Shown piece after piece: positions 53,900-63,055 of a stretch of 64,000 nt of DNA. Within the stretch, counting starts at the first letter, position 1. Every line of letters starts with the position of its first letter. Under the pieces are notes generated by a model. It had not been told where the DNA came from. It searched no databases and saw only the letters and a program-made list of their open reading frames with translations. The stretch spans positions 62,001-126,000 of the forward strand of contig NZ_PYWX01000011.1 in assembly GCF_003031675.1 (NCBI RefSeq), given 5' to 3'. Source of the DNA: Pseudomonas palleroniana. GTDB taxonomy: Bacteria > Pseudomonadota > Gammaproteobacteria > Pseudomonadales > Pseudomonadaceae. A program made the translations under genes and the position numbers.

Positions 53900-54243
53900 T
53901 TTTGCGGCAGCTCTATGGGGGAAAGGAGGGACGTGTCGCGCTCCGGCCGAAGGCACTAGAGCGGTGCACAAACGGGGAGCTAGTATAGAGGCCATCACCG
54001 CTTGAGGCGACAACCGAAACGGCTTTTCGGCCAAGTTTTTCGGTTTATTTGCTGACCGTTAGTCTTATTGCAACATTGATTCCGAACGGCAAGTAGGACG
54101 ATTGCCTTGAAACCCGTCACATTCGCCACCAGTTCTATGGCTATCATGATCTTTTCCTACTCCCCGCGCTGAATCTTCGCGGAGGGTGGTCTATTTCGTC
54201 CTCGACGGGTTTACAGTCTGGGGGTGACTTCACGAGGTACGTT
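53900..54243. other. Divergent intergenic region tyrB-uvrB
   Basis: This 344-base gap must contain the promoters of both genes. The uvrB ribosome site (CACGAGG) lies just before its ATG. I looked for a LexA box (CTGT-N8-ACAG) because uvrB is SOS-regulated in E. coli, and found no convincing match. A/T-rich stretches near 54040-54070 may be promoter DNA. No repeat or RNA gene is visible. Confidence 0.4.
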
Positions 54244-56259
54244 ATGTCGGATTTCCAACTCGTCACCCGCTTTGAACCCGCCGGCGATCAGCCGGAAGCC
54301 ATTCGCCAGATGGTCGAGGGTATCGAGGCCGGCCTGGCGCACCAGACGTTGCTCGGGGTAACCGGTTCGGGCAAGACCTTCAGCATCGCCAACGTCATCG
54401 CCCAGATCAATCGCCCGACCTTGGTGCTGGCACCGAACAAGACCCTGGCCGCGCAGTTGTACGGCGAGTTCAAGGCATTCTTCCCGAACAATGCGGTGGA
54501 GTACTTCGTTTCCTACTACGACTACTACCAGCCCGAGGCCTACGTACCGTCGTCCGACACCTTTATCGAAAAGGATGCGTCGATCAACGACCACATCGAA
54601 CAGATGCGGCTGTCGGCGACCAAGGCGTTGCTCGAGCGCAAGGACGCGATCATCGTCACCACGGTGTCGTGCATCTATGGCCTGGGCAGCCCGGAAACCT
54701 ATTTGAAGATGGTGCTGCACGTCGACCGCGGCGACAAACTCGACCAGCGCGAACTGCTGCGCCGCCTGGCCAGCTTGCAGTACACCCGTAACGACATGGA
54801 CTTTGCCCGCGCCACATTCCGCGTGCGTGGCGACGTGATCGACATCTACCCGGCCGAATCCGACCTGGAAGCGATCCGCATCGAGCTGTTTGACGATGAA
54901 GTCGAGAGCCTGTCGGCTTTCGACCCGTTGACCGGCGAGGTGATCCGCAAGTTGCCGCGCTTTACCTTCTATCCGAAAAGCCATTACGTGACGCCCCGTG
55001 AAACCCTGATGGGCGCCATTGAGGGGATCAAGGTCGAGCTGGCTGAACGTCTGGAATACTTGCGCGCCAATAACAAGCTGGTAGAGGCCCAGCGCCTGGA
55101 GCAGCGCACCCGCTTTGACCTGGAGATGATCCTGGAGCTGGGCTACTGCAACGGTATCGAAAACTACTCGCGCTACTTGTCGGGCCGCGAAGCCGGTGCG
55201 CCGCCGCCGACCCTCTACGATTATCTGCCGCCCGACGCTTTGCTGGTGATCGACGAATCCCACGTCAGCGTTCCGCAGGTCGGCGCCATGTATAAGGGCG
55301 ACCGTTCGCGTAAGGAAACGCTGGTGGAATACGGCTTCCGCCTGCCTTCGGCGCTGGATAACCGGCCGATGCGCTTTGATGAGTGGGAAGCCATCAGCCC
55401 GCAGACCATTTTCGTCTCCGCTACGCCGGGCAACTACGAAGCCGAGCATGCCGGACGCGTGATCGAACAGGTGGTCAGGCCGACGGGCCTGGTCGACCCG
55501 CAGGTAGAAATCCGCCCGGCGTTGACCCAGGTGGACGACCTGCTGTCGGAAATCAACAAGCGCGTGGCCGTGGAGGAGCGGGTGCTGGTGACCACGCTGA
55601 CCAAGCGCATGGCCGAAGACCTCACCGACTACCTGGCCGACCACGGCGTGCGCGTGCGCTACCTGCACTCGGACATCGACACCGTGGAGCGCGTGGAAAT
55701 CATCCGCGACCTGCGCCTGGGCACCTTTGATGTGCTGGTGGGCATCAACCTGTTGCGTGAAGGCCTGGATATGCCGGAAGTGTCACTGGTGGCGATCCTG
55801 GATGCGGACAAGGAGGGCTTCCTGCGATCGGAGCGCTCGTTGATTCAGACCATTGGCCGAGCTGCGCGTAACCTCAATGGGCGTGCGATTCTCTACGCCG
55901 ACCGCATGACGGGCTCCATGGAGCGGGCGATTGGCGAGACCGAGCGGCGTCGCGATAAGCAGATTGCCTTCAACCTCGCCAATGGCATTACGCCCAAGGG
56001 CGTATTCAAGGACGTCGCCGATATCATGGAAGGCGCCACTGTGCCCGGCTCGCGCAGCAAGAAACGCAAGGGGATGGCCAAGGCGGCCGAGGAGAGCGCC
56101 AAGTACGAAAACGAACTGCGTTCGCCGAGTGAGATCACCAAGCGTATTCGGCAGTTGGAAGAGAAGATGTACCAATTGGCGCGGGATCTGGAGTTTGAGG
56201 CGGCGGCGCAGACACGCGATGAGATTGGCAAGTTGCGTGAGCGGCTGCTCGCTGTCTGA
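54244..56259 (+). CDS. uvrB: Excinuclease ABC subunit B
   Basis: Helicase-like damage-verification subunit of nucleotide excision repair. The 671-residue length is standard. It has Walker [15 protein letters not shown], the beta-hairpin region [20 protein letters not shown], helicase motifs DESH ([11 protein letters not shown]) and QTIGRAARN, and a C-terminal UVR domain ([19 protein letters not shown]) that contacts UvrC. It is monocistronic; a REPIN follows the stop. Confidence 0.98.
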   Translation: MSDFQLVTRFEPAGDQPEAIRQMVEGIEAGLAHQTLLGVTGSGKTFSIANVIAQINRPTLVLAPNKTLAAQLYGEFKAFFPNNAVEYFVSYYDYYQPEAYVPSSDTFIEKDASINDHIEQMRLSATKALLERKDAIIVTTVSCIYGLGSPETYLKMVLHVDRGDKLDQRELLRRLASLQYTRNDMDFARATFRVRGDVIDIYPAESDLEAIRIELFDDEVESLSAFDPLTGEVIRKLPRFTFYPKSHYVTPRETLMGAIEGIKVELAERLEYLRANNKLVEAQRLEQRTRFDLEMILELGYCNGIENYSRYLSGREAGAPPPTLYDYLPPDALLVIDESHVSVPQVGAMYKGDRSRKETLVEYGFRLPSALDNRPMRFDEWEAISPQTIFVSATPGNYEAEHAGRVIEQVVRPTGLVDPQVEIRPALTQVDDLLSEINKRVAVEERVLVTTLTKRMAEDLTDYLADHGVRVRYLHSDIDTVERVEIIRDLRLGTFDVLVGINLLREGLDMPEVSLVAILDADKEGFLRSERSLIQTIGRAARNLNGRAILYADRMTGSMERAIGETERRRDKQIAFNLANGITPKGVFKDVADIMEGATVPGSRSKKRKGMAKAAEESAKYENELRSPSEITKRIRQLEEKMYQLARDLEFEAAAQTRDEIGKLRERLLAV

Positions 56260-56281
56260 TTTGCGCTGAGTCCGCCGGCCT

Positions 56282-56363
56282 CATCGGGGGCAAGCCCCCT
56301 CCCACTCCGACCGATTTCCAACATGAGAATGCGGTCAAGGTGGGAGGGGGCTTGCCCCCGATG
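56282..56363. repeat. REPIN: inverted REP doublet, third sequence type
   Basis: CATCGGGGGCAAGCCCCCTC begins a 24-base arm (56282-56305) whose perfect reverse complement lies at 56340-56363, ending GCCCCCGATG. The spacer is only 34 bases. The core GGGGGCAAGCCCCC is the common fluorescent-pseudomonad REP palindrome and differs from the elements at 39016 and 52241. It lies in the uvrB-gltX gap (56260-56453), which otherwise holds only the gltX promoter region. Confidence 0.88.
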
Positions 56364-56453
56364 GCATCCCCTCGGTTTTCCAGAAATCACCCAGGCTGTT
56401 ACCATTCGCCCCTTGTTTGAATTTTCAGTTTTATCGCCCATTCGAGACCTGCC

Positions 56454-57935
56454 ATGACCACCGTCCGCACGCGCATTGCGCCATCGCCTACTGGGGATCC
56501 CCACGTCGGCACTGCTTACATCGCCTTGTTCAACTACTGCTTTGCCAAGCAGCACGGTGGTGAATTCATCCTGCGGATCGAAGACACCGACCAACTGCGT
56601 TCTACCCGCGAGTCGGAACAGCAGATTTTCGATGCCCTGCGCTGGCTGGGCATTACCTGGGCGGAAGGCCCGGACGTCGGCGGCCCGCACGGTCCGTATC
56701 GCCAGAGCGAGCGTAGCGACATCTACAAGCAGTACACCCAGCAATTGGTCGACATGGGGCACGCGTTCCCCTGCTTCTGCACCGCAGAGGAACTGGACCA
56801 GATGCGTGCCGAGCAAATGGCACGCGGCGAAACCCCGCGCTACGACGGCCGTGCGCTGTTGTTGTCGAAAGAAGAAGTGGCTCGGCGCCTGGCTGCAGGC
56901 GAGCCGCACGTCATCCGCATGAAAGTGCCGAGCGAAGGCGTGTGCGTAGTGCCGGACATGCTGCGCGGTGACGTCGAGATCCCGTGGGACCGCATGGACA
57001 TGCAGGTGCTGATGAAGACCGACGGCCTGCCGACGTACTTCCTGGCCAACGTGGTCGACGACCACCTGATGGGCATCACCCATGTGCTGCGTGGCGAAGA
57101 ATGGCTGCCGTCGGCGCCGAAGCTGATCCTGCTCTATGAGTACTTCGGCTGGGAGCAGCCGCAGTTGTGCTACATGCCGCTGCTGCGTAACCCGGACAAG
57201 AGCAAGTTGTCCAAGCGCAAGAACCCGACCTCGGTGACCTTCTACGAGCGTATGGGCTTCATGCCGGAGGCGATGCTCAACTACCTGGGCCGCATGGGCT
57301 GGTCGATGCCGGACGAGCGTGAGAAGTTCTCGCTGCAGGAAATGGTCGACAACTTCGACCTGTCCCGGGTGTCGCTGGGTGGGCCGATCTTCGATATCGA
57401 GAAACTCTCGTGGCTCAATGGCCAGTGGTTGCGTGATCTGCCGGTGGAAGAGTTCGCCAGTCGTGTGCAGCAATGGGCGTTGAACCCCGAGTACATGATG
57501 AAGATCGCACCGTTGGTGCAGGGCAGGGTGGAGACGTTCAGCCAGGTCGCACCGCTGGCCAGCTTCTTCTTTGCCGGTGGCGTGAACCCGGATGCCAAGC
57601 TGTTCGAGTCCAAGAAACTTTCGGGCGATCAGGTTCGCCAGTTGATGCAACTGATCCTGTGGAAGCTCGAAAGCCTGCGTCAGTGGGAGAAAGAGGCGAT
57701 TACCGCAACGATCCAGGCGGTGGTTGAATCCCTTGAACTGAAATTGCGTGATGCCATGCCGCTGATGTTTGCCGCGATCACCGGGCAGGCCAGTTCGGTG
57801 TCGGTGCTCGATGCGATGGAAATCCTCGGCCCGGACCTCACGCGTTTCCGTCTGCGCCAAGCCCTTGATTTGCTTGGTGGTGTGTCGAAGAAAGAAAACA
57901 AAGAATGGGAAAAGCTGTTGGGCGCGATTGCTTAA
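56454..57935 (+). CDS. gltX: Glutamyl-tRNA synthetase
   Basis: Class I aminoacyl-tRNA synthetase (493 residues) charging tRNA-Glu. The ATP-binding HIGH-type motif is in [14 protein letters not shown], and the KMSKS-type loop is [10 protein letters not shown]. The C-terminal anticodon-binding helical domain is complete. It lies just upstream of an array containing two tRNA-Glu genes, its own substrate, which is a common arrangement in Pseudomonas. Confidence 0.98.
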   Translation: MTTVRTRIAPSPTGDPHVGTAYIALFNYCFAKQHGGEFILRIEDTDQLRSTRESEQQIFDALRWLGITWAEGPDVGGPHGPYRQSERSDIYKQYTQQLVDMGHAFPCFCTAEELDQMRAEQMARGETPRYDGRALLLSKEEVARRLAAGEPHVIRMKVPSEGVCVVPDMLRGDVEIPWDRMDMQVLMKTDGLPTYFLANVVDDHLMGITHVLRGEEWLPSAPKLILLYEYFGWEQPQLCYMPLLRNPDKSKLSKRKNPTSVTFYERMGFMPEAMLNYLGRMGWSMPDEREKFSLQEMVDNFDLSRVSLGGPIFDIEKLSWLNGQWLRDLPVEEFASRVQQWALNPEYMMKIAPLVQGRVETFSQVAPLASFFFAGGVNPDAKLFESKKLSGDQVRQLMQLILWKLESLRQWEKEAITATIQAVVESLELKLRDAMPLMFAAITGQASSVSVLDAMEILGPDLTRFRLRQALDLLGGVSKKENKEWEKLLGAIA

Positions 57936-57949
57936 GCAGGCTGTGGTAA

Positions 57950-57981
57950 CGGCGAAACCCAGGTTTTCCGGGGTTTCGCCG
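57950..57981 (+). terminator. Hairpin downstream of gltX, probable terminator
   Basis: CGGCGAAACCC (57950-57960) pairs perfectly with GGGTTTCGCCG (57971-57981) around a 10-base loop. No strong T-run follows, so termination may be inefficient or the hairpin may protect the mRNA 3' end. It separates gltX from the tRNA promoter. Confidence 0.5.
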
Positions 57982-58032
57982 GTAAGTGGTTGTTATCCCG
58001 GCAAAAAATTTTGGAAATTGTTGAAAATAAAT

Positions 58033-58061
58033 TTGACACACTTCCAAACCACCATTAAGAT
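58033..58061 (+). promoter_or_regulatory. Sigma-70 promoter of the tRNA array
   Basis: TTGACA at 58033-58038 and TAAGAT at 58056-58061 with an exact 17-base spacer, followed by a G/C-rich discriminator (TCGCCCCGTCC). The first tRNA begins at 58083. This is the strongest promoter match in the window, and the G/C discriminator is typical of stringently controlled stable-RNA promoters. Confidence 0.85.
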
Positions 58062-58082
58062 TCGCCCCGTCCTCACCGATGA

Positions 58083-58158
<76 letters not shown>

Positions 58159-58235
58159 ATTACAGGTTCAAGGTCTGGCCACACCGTCCTTGAATCGATC
58201 AGTTCTCAGCACTGATCAGTTGTTCAGAAGGTTTT

Positions 58236-58311
58236 GTCCCCTTCGTCTAGTGGCCTAGGACACCGCCCTTTCACGGCGGTAACAGGGGTTCGAGTCCCCT
58301 AGGGGACGCCA
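58236..58311 (+). tRNA. tRNA-Glu (anticodon TTC), copy 1
   Basis: 76 bases starting GTCCCCTTCGTCTAGTGGCC, anticodon arm CCGCCCTTTCACGGCGG (anticodon TTC), T-arm GGGTTCGAGTCCC and encoded CCA. The acceptor GTCCCCT pairs with AGGGGAC. Confidence 0.97.
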
Positions 58312-58361
58312 GTTTCAACAAGCAGTTCGAAAGGTCTGCTGCGCCGCGAGGCGAAAAATCC

Positions 58362-58437
<76 letters not shown>

Positions 58438-58515
58438 ATTTACAGGTTCAAGGTCTGGCCACACCGTCCTTGAATCGATCAGCTCTCAGCACTGATCAAT
58501 GTACAGAAGGTTTGT

Positions 58516-58591
58516 GTCCCCTTCGTCTAGTGGCCTAGGACACCGCCCTTTCACGGCGGTAACAGGGGTTCGAGTCCCCTAGGGGACGCCA
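58516..58591 (+). tRNA. tRNA-Glu (anticodon TTC), copy 2
   Basis: Identical to the copy at 58236-58311, displaced by 280 bases. Last gene of the array; the terminator follows 24 bases downstream. Confidence 0.97.
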
Positions 58592-58615
58592 CGATTACCC
58601 GCTCTGCGGGATTTT

Positions 58616-58650
58616 AAAGGGTCATTCAATTATTGAATGGCCCTTTTGTT
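58616..58650 (+). terminator. Rho-independent terminator of the tRNA array
   Basis: AAAGGGTCATTCAA (58616-58629) pairs with TTGAATGGCCCTTT (58633-58646) around a three-base loop, with one G-T pair, and is followed by T-rich sequence. It ends the four-tRNA transcript. Confidence 0.85.
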
Positions 58651-58725
58651 TGTCTGGCGTTCAGCCAACTCTCTCCTTTATTTCAATCTTCTCTTCTGAC
58701 CAGCGGTCATGCTTGTCGCTTGCGC

Positions 58726-58748
58726 AATATTATTATGGTAATAATATT
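58726..58748 (+). promoter_or_regulatory. Perfect inverted repeat upstream of the TetR gene
   Basis: AATATTATTA (58726-58735), spacer TGG, TAATAATATT (58739-58748). The 10-base arms match perfectly, and the site lies 25 bases before the TetR start. Size and symmetry suit a TetR dimer, so autoregulation of the 58774-60167 unit is likely. Confidence 0.65.
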
Positions 58749-58773
58749 CAACCCATGAGAGAGGGAGGCAACG

Positions 58774-59313
58774 ATGAGTGATAAAAAAGCGCAAACCCGC
58801 GAACGCATTCTGCAAGCTGCCAGCGCTGCATTGATCCAGCGTGGCCCTGCCGAGCCTAGTGTGGGTGAAGTCATGGGCGCCGCCGGGCTTACGGTTGGCG
58901 GTTTCTATGCGCACTTTGAAAGCAAGGACGCGCTGATGCTGGAGGCATTCACCCAGTTATTGGCGAGGCGGCGTGCATCCATTGACGATATGGATGCGCA
59001 GCTCACGGGTGAGGAGCGCAGAAGTCTGGTGGCGGCGTTTTATCTGTCGCGCAAACACCGCGACTCCACCGCCCAGGCGTGCCCCATACCGGCGACCGTC
59101 GGTGAGATGAGCCGCCTGCCGGACGAATTTCGCCATGCCCTGAATGAGCACGTGGAGCTGATGGCCGCGCAGCTGGCCGCCAGTCCTGAAGACACCGACA
59201 AAGCCCTTGCTGACATGGCGTTGATGATCGGTGGCTTGGCCTTGGCGCGTGCCCTGGGCCCGGGCGAGCTGTCTGACCGTGTGTTACGCGCAGCCAAGTC
59301 GGCGGTGCGCTAA
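58774..59313 (+). CDS. TetR-family transcriptional regulator
   Basis: Repressor of 179 residues. The N-terminal helix-turn-helix is PSVGEVMGAAGLTVGGFYAHFESKDALM, a TetR hallmark, and the C-terminal ligand domain includes a Cys-Pro turn (AQACPIPATVGEMSR) typical of the NemR/AcrR-like group. GGGAGG precedes the ATG. The alpha/beta hydrolase gene follows 20 bases downstream, so it is probably co-transcribed and may handle the ligand. Confidence 0.9.
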   Translation: MSDKKAQTRERILQAASAALIQRGPAEPSVGEVMGAAGLTVGGFYAHFESKDALMLEAFTQLLARRRASIDDMDAQLTGEERRSLVAAFYLSRKHRDSTAQACPIPATVGEMSRLPDEFRHALNEHVELMAAQLAASPEDTDKALADMALMIGGLALARALGPGELSDRVLRAAKSAVR

Positions 59314-59333
59314 ATAAGGAGAGGAGTTCCAGC

Positions 59334-60167
59334 ATGGGCGCACTGACCTGGGTTCGTGGCTTCAACCGCACTGTCGGCCGCTTGGCGCCGCACACCGTGG
59401 CGAGCAAGATGCGTCGCACCTTCATGACCCCGCGTGACCTGCCTGCGCGTGATTGGGAGTTGCCGCTGCTGGCCCAATCTGAGCGCATCACTTTGCGTTT
59501 CGGCCTGTCTGCGCTGCGATGGGGGCAAGGGCCCGCCGTTTTGCTGATGCACGGCTGGGAAGGGCGCCCCACGCAGTTCGCCAGCTTGATCACGGCGTTG
59601 GTGCGCGAGGGGTATTCGGTCATCGCGCTGGAAGGGCCTGCCCATGGACGTTCGCCGGGGCGTGAGGCGCATGTGTTGCTGTTTGCCCGCGCTATGCTGG
59701 AAGCCGCAGCCGAATTGCCACCGCTGCATGCGGTGATCGGCCATTCCATGGGCGGTGCCAGTGCCATGCTGGCTGTTCAATTGGGCCTGCGGACCGAGGC
59801 GTTGGTCAGTATCGCTGCGCCGTCGCGTTTCCTGGATGTGCTGCGCGGGTTCGCCGGCATGGTCGGTTTGCCGCCACGGGCACGCTCGGCCTTTATCCAG
59901 GAGGTCGAATGGGCCTTCGGCATGCCGCTCAAGCATCTGGATGTCGCTCACTACCAAATGAATATGCCGGGTCTGATCGTGCATGCCGAAGACGATACGT
60001 TCGTGCCGGTCAGGGCTTCTCAGGCTATCCACGAGGCGTGGTTCGACAGCCGGCTGTTGCGCCTGGAAAGTGGGGGGCACCAGAAAGTGCTGGCCGATCC
60101 CCGAGTGATCGACGGCGTACTGAGTCTGCTCGCCGGTTGTCATCTACAGGCACGGCAAACCGCCTGA
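59334..60167 (+). CDS. Alpha/beta hydrolase
   Basis: A 277-residue hydrolase with nucleophile elbow GHSMGGAS, the oxyanion segment LLMHGWEGRPTQF, a likely Asp in VHAEDDTFVPV and His in SGGHQKVL. The N-terminal 60 residues are basic and proline-containing (PHTVASKMRRTFMTPRDLPA). AAGGAGAGG lies before the ATG. Co-located with the TetR regulator; the substrate is not deducible. Confidence 0.87.
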   Translation: MGALTWVRGFNRTVGRLAPHTVASKMRRTFMTPRDLPARDWELPLLAQSERITLRFGLSALRWGQGPAVLLMHGWEGRPTQFASLITALVREGYSVIALEGPAHGRSPGREAHVLLFARAMLEAAAELPPLHAVIGHSMGGASAMLAVQLGLRTEALVSIAAPSRFLDVLRGFAGMVGLPPRARSAFIQEVEWAFGMPLKHLDVAHYQMNMPGLIVHAEDDTFVPVRASQAIHEAWFDSRLLRLESGGHQKVLADPRVIDGVLSLLAGCHLQARQTA

Positions 60168-60206
60168 TACACTGCTCCCGCCGACATTAATCGACTGGAG
60201 CAAGGC

Positions 60207-60641
60207 ATGGGCTGGGATTTGGCAACGCCGTTTATCATCGATCTGCAGGTTGCCCCTGAGGACATTGATGGCCTGGGGCACGCCAACAATGCGGTGTATG
60301 TGTCCTGGTTGGAACGTTGCGCCTGGCGTCATTCCCAGCGTCTGGGGCTGGACCTCACCGAGTACCGTCGCCTGGATCGTGCCATGGCCGTGGTCCGCCA
60401 TGAGATCGATTACCTGGCGGCGGGTTATGAAGGTGACGAGCTTCAACTGGCCACCTGGATCGTCGATTGGGACCAGCGCCTGAAAATGACCCGTCGTTTC
60501 CAACTGGTGCGCCCCCGCGACGGCGTGACGCTGCTGCGTGCGCAAACCACCTTTGTCTGTATCGAGCTGTCCAGCGGCAAGCCCAAGCGCATGCCCGTCG
60601 AGTTTCTTGAAGGTTATGGCCCCGCCCTGACAGGGGGTTAA
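60207..60641 (+). CDS. Acyl-CoA thioesterase, 4HBT/YbgC-like
   Basis: Hotdog thioesterase of 144 residues. GHANNAVYVSWLERCAW carries the 4HBT motif region (the N-x-x-Y-x-x-W/E pattern; GLGHANNAVY), and AVVRHEIDYLAAG and TRRFQLVRP complete the fold. It hydrolyses acyl-CoA thioesters, probably short or aromatic ones. GGAGCAAGG precedes the start. It lies 39 bases after the hydrolase and could share its transcript. Confidence 0.88.
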   Translation: MGWDLATPFIIDLQVAPEDIDGLGHANNAVYVSWLERCAWRHSQRLGLDLTEYRRLDRAMAVVRHEIDYLAAGYEGDELQLATWIVDWDQRLKMTRRFQLVRPRDGVTLLRAQTTFVCIELSSGKPKRMPVEFLEGYGPALTGG

Positions 60642-60696
60642 CGGTTGCCGCAGGAAACCCAGTAAACTGCGCGACGATTTTTGTTGAGTGTTTCCC

Positions 60697-61659
60697 ATGC
60701 AAATTGCTTTGGCGCCCATGGAGGGGTTGGTCGACAACATCCTGCGGGACGTATTGACCCGCGTGGGCGGTATTGATTGGTGCGTGACCGAGTTCATCCG
60801 CGTTAACGACCGCCTGCTCACGCCTGCCTATTTCCATAAACTTGCCCCGGAACTGCTGCACGGTGCCCACACCGCGGCCGGTGTGCCGTTGCGCGTGCAA
60901 TTGCTTGGCTCCGACCCGGTCTGCCTGGCGGAAAACGCTGCCCTTGCCTGCGAACTGGGCTCCGAGGTGATCGACCTTAACTTCGGCTGCCCGGCCAAGA
61001 CCGTCAACAAGTCCCGTGGCGGCGCGGTGCTGCTCAAGGAACCGGAGCTGCTCAACCAGATCGTCGAACACGTACGCCGTGCGGTTCCGGCACATATCCC
61101 GGTCACCGCCAAGATGCGCCTGGGCTTCGACAGCCCGGACGGCGCGCTGGTCTGCGCCACGGCCCTGGCCGAAGGGGGCGCGGCGCATATCGTGGTGCAT
61201 GCGCGCACCAAGACCGACGGTTACAAGCCACCGGCCCACTGGGAATGGATCCCGCGAGTACAGGACGTGGTCAAGGTGCCGGTGTTCGCCAACGGCGATA
61301 TCTGGAGCGTGGAAGACTGGCGGCGTTGTCGCGAAGTCAGTGGCGCCGAGGACATCATGCTCGGCCGCGGCCTGGTAGCACGCCCAGACTTGGCACGGCA
61401 GATCGCCGCCGCGCGGGCCGGCGAGGAAGTCGTGGAAATGACCTGGGCGCAGATGCAGCCCATGCTTCAGGACTTCTGGAGCCAATCGGTGGCGCAACTG
61501 ACCGAGCGCCAGGCGCCAGGCCGTTTGAAGCAGTGGCTGGCAATGTTGACGCGCAATTATCCGCAAGCGGTGGAACTATTCACCGCGATGCGTCGCGAGA
61601 CGGAGCTGGTGGCGATCAGCCGGTTGTTGGGCATGCCGCATCCTGCCGCGGCCGCGTAA
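60697..61659 (+). CDS. dusC: tRNA-dihydrouridine(16) synthase
   Basis: FMN enzyme of 320 residues reducing U16 in tRNAs. It has [19 protein letters not shown], which is DusC-like rather than DusA or Dus[21 protein letters not shown] with the catalytic Cys, and the FMN phosphate site [11 protein letters not shown]. The ATG at 60697 ([10 protein letters not shown]) is the conserved start; a GTG three codons upstream lacks support. A strong terminator follows. Confidence 0.95.
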   Translation: MQIALAPMEGLVDNILRDVLTRVGGIDWCVTEFIRVNDRLLTPAYFHKLAPELLHGAHTAAGVPLRVQLLGSDPVCLAENAALACELGSEVIDLNFGCPAKTVNKSRGGAVLLKEPELLNQIVEHVRRAVPAHIPVTAKMRLGFDSPDGALVCATALAEGGAAHIVVHARTKTDGYKPPAHWEWIPRVQDVVKVPVFANGDIWSVEDWRRCREVSGAEDIMLGRGLVARPDLARQIAAARAGEEVVEMTWAQMQPMLQDFWSQSVAQLTERQAPGRLKQWLAMLTRNYPQAVELFTAMRRETELVAISRLLGMPHPAAAA

Positions 61660-61677
61660 CGCACAGACACCTCTAGC

Positions 61678-61702
61678 AAGGGCGCCATTGGCGCCCTTTT
61701 TT
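61678..61702 (+). terminator. Rho-independent terminator of dusC
   Basis: AAGGGCGCC (61678-61686), loop ATT, GGCGCCCTT (61690-61698), followed by TTTT and more T. A textbook terminator 18 bases after the dusC stop. Confidence 0.9.
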
Positions 61703-61780
61703 ATGGTGAAACGTAACTGTTGGAACCGAACAGCGCGTCACTCCACGAACATCGGGGCATACACCTCAGGAATCTGGCCC

Positions 61781-63043
61781 ATGAATGCTTCAAGCTTAAA
61801 CCCCGCTGTTTCTGTAGCCCATCCTCAAATGATGTCGTGCACTGGGCCGGCTGCCGGGAAGACGCAGCCTGTCGTGAATACCTTCAAAGTCGCCGAGCGG
61901 CGGTTTGGTGAGCACTTCGACGGCAGCACCCACGCCGCCGTGATCCAGCTGATGATGGCGATACTGGGCCCCACGCCTGCCGATATGTTCGAGCAAGTGA
62001 CGCCTTCGGGTAACGGCTATGACGTCACGATGAAGGATGAATTCAAGGTTCATGTCACGCAGGATGAGCTGAGGCAGGCAGCGCAGGCATCCAGGTTCAG
62101 CGGCGATGACAGTGAGGCGGTCAGGGCGGCCAACTTTGCATTGGCGGTGTTTGTGAAGCGCAAGCAGCAAGTCGGCGATTACCCCGGTTTCGAGGTTGCA
62201 CTGGCCAAGACACTCCAGGGCGAAACCACCCTGCGGTGCTTGCAGGGCATGGGCGTGTATGGCCTGTCCCAGTCTGTACCGCCGAGCGAAATGATGGGCG
62301 AGGGGGTAGTGGCGGTGATGGGCACCCGACAGTTCGGCAGTGCGCTGGTGGTGAGCGGGGTGGGGTACGATCACGGTCGCCCGTGCCAGGTGGGGGACCG
62401 TTATGGTTACAGGTTGTTTGCCGACAAGTCCCGCACGGGTGCAGCAGCGCATAAGGTGTTGGCGGGCCAGAAACCGAAAGATGTGTGGAGCGGCTTCTTC
62501 CAGGGGGCGCCGGGTAATTGCGTGACGGTGTCGGCGATCAAGGCTGCAATGATGCGGTTCGGACAAAGCCCCCAAACTATTTTCCGACAGGTCACTGCCA
62601 TTCCTGGGGGGTATGAAGTGGTCATGCGCGATAGCTTCAGCCTGCGGCTCACCCATGAAGAACTCAACCAAGCCAGGGCCGCCTCAGGGCTGGCCGGTAG
62701 TGACCAGCGTCTGCTCGACGACGCCAACTTCCTGTACGCCGTAAGTGCCAAGCGTGCGCAGTTGAAGAACAACGATTTCCGTGCCGGCCAGAGCTATGCA
62801 GCCGCCTTGGAGACGCTCAACGATGGCGAATTTCCAGGGCAGGCCCTGCGCCGACTGGGGCTGTTTGGTTATCTACGGGAAAGTGATGTGAGTGAATTGG
62901 CCAAAGGCGCCATCGGCACACTGGCGGACGGTCACCATTCGGTGGTCGTCATTGACGGTGTGCTCGACTTTTACGGGCAAAAACATGACCTGGCTTCGTC
63001 CGAATGGATGAACACGGGGTTCCGTGCGTTGAAGCTGGTTTGA
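61781..63043 (+). CDS. Internally duplicated cysteine-peptidase-like protein
   Basis: A 420-residue protein without a Sec signal, made of two related halves. The second half (about 235-405) has GAPGNCVTVSAIKAAMMRFG with Cys247 and GHHSVVVIDG with His385/386 and Asp392, a Cys-His-Asp order that fits a papain/calpain-like cysteine peptidase. The first half (about 35-205) repeats the layout, but Thr50 stands in for the Cys and Gly186 for the His. Both halves share the pattern F..VT...GYDV..KDEF....T..EL..A. The ATG at 61781 has AGGA nine bases upstream. Possible roles are a secreted effector or a regulatory protease; the family is not recognised. Confidence 0.6.
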   Translation: MNASSLNPAVSVAHPQMMSCTGPAAGKTQPVVNTFKVAERRFGEHFDGSTHAAVIQLMMAILGPTPADMFEQVTPSGNGYDVTMKDEFKVHVTQDELRQAAQASRFSGDDSEAVRAANFALAVFVKRKQQVGDYPGFEVALAKTLQGETTLRCLQGMGVYGLSQSVPPSEMMGEGVVAVMGTRQFGSALVVSGVGYDHGRPCQVGDRYGYRLFADKSRTGAAAHKVLAGQKPKDVWSGFFQGAPGNCVTVSAIKAAMMRFGQSPQTIFRQVTAIPGGYEVVMRDSFSLRLTHEELNQARAASGLAGSDQRLLDDANFLYAVSAKRAQLKNNDFRAGQSYAAALETLNDGEFPGQALRRLGLFGYLRESDVSELAKGAIGTLADGHHSVVVIDGVLDFYGQKHDLASSEWMNTGFRALKLV

Positions 63044-63055
63044 CAGGCGCCGGGC

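Noticed and set aside
53900..54243. Searched for a LexA box upstream of uvrB
   Set aside because: No CTGT-N8-ACAG-like sequence of acceptable quality was seen, so SOS control is not claimed.
55893..57860. 655-codon minus-strand open frame spanning the uvrB end, a REPIN and gltX
   Set aside because: It crosses two essential genes and an intergenic repeat, with no coding signal of its own.
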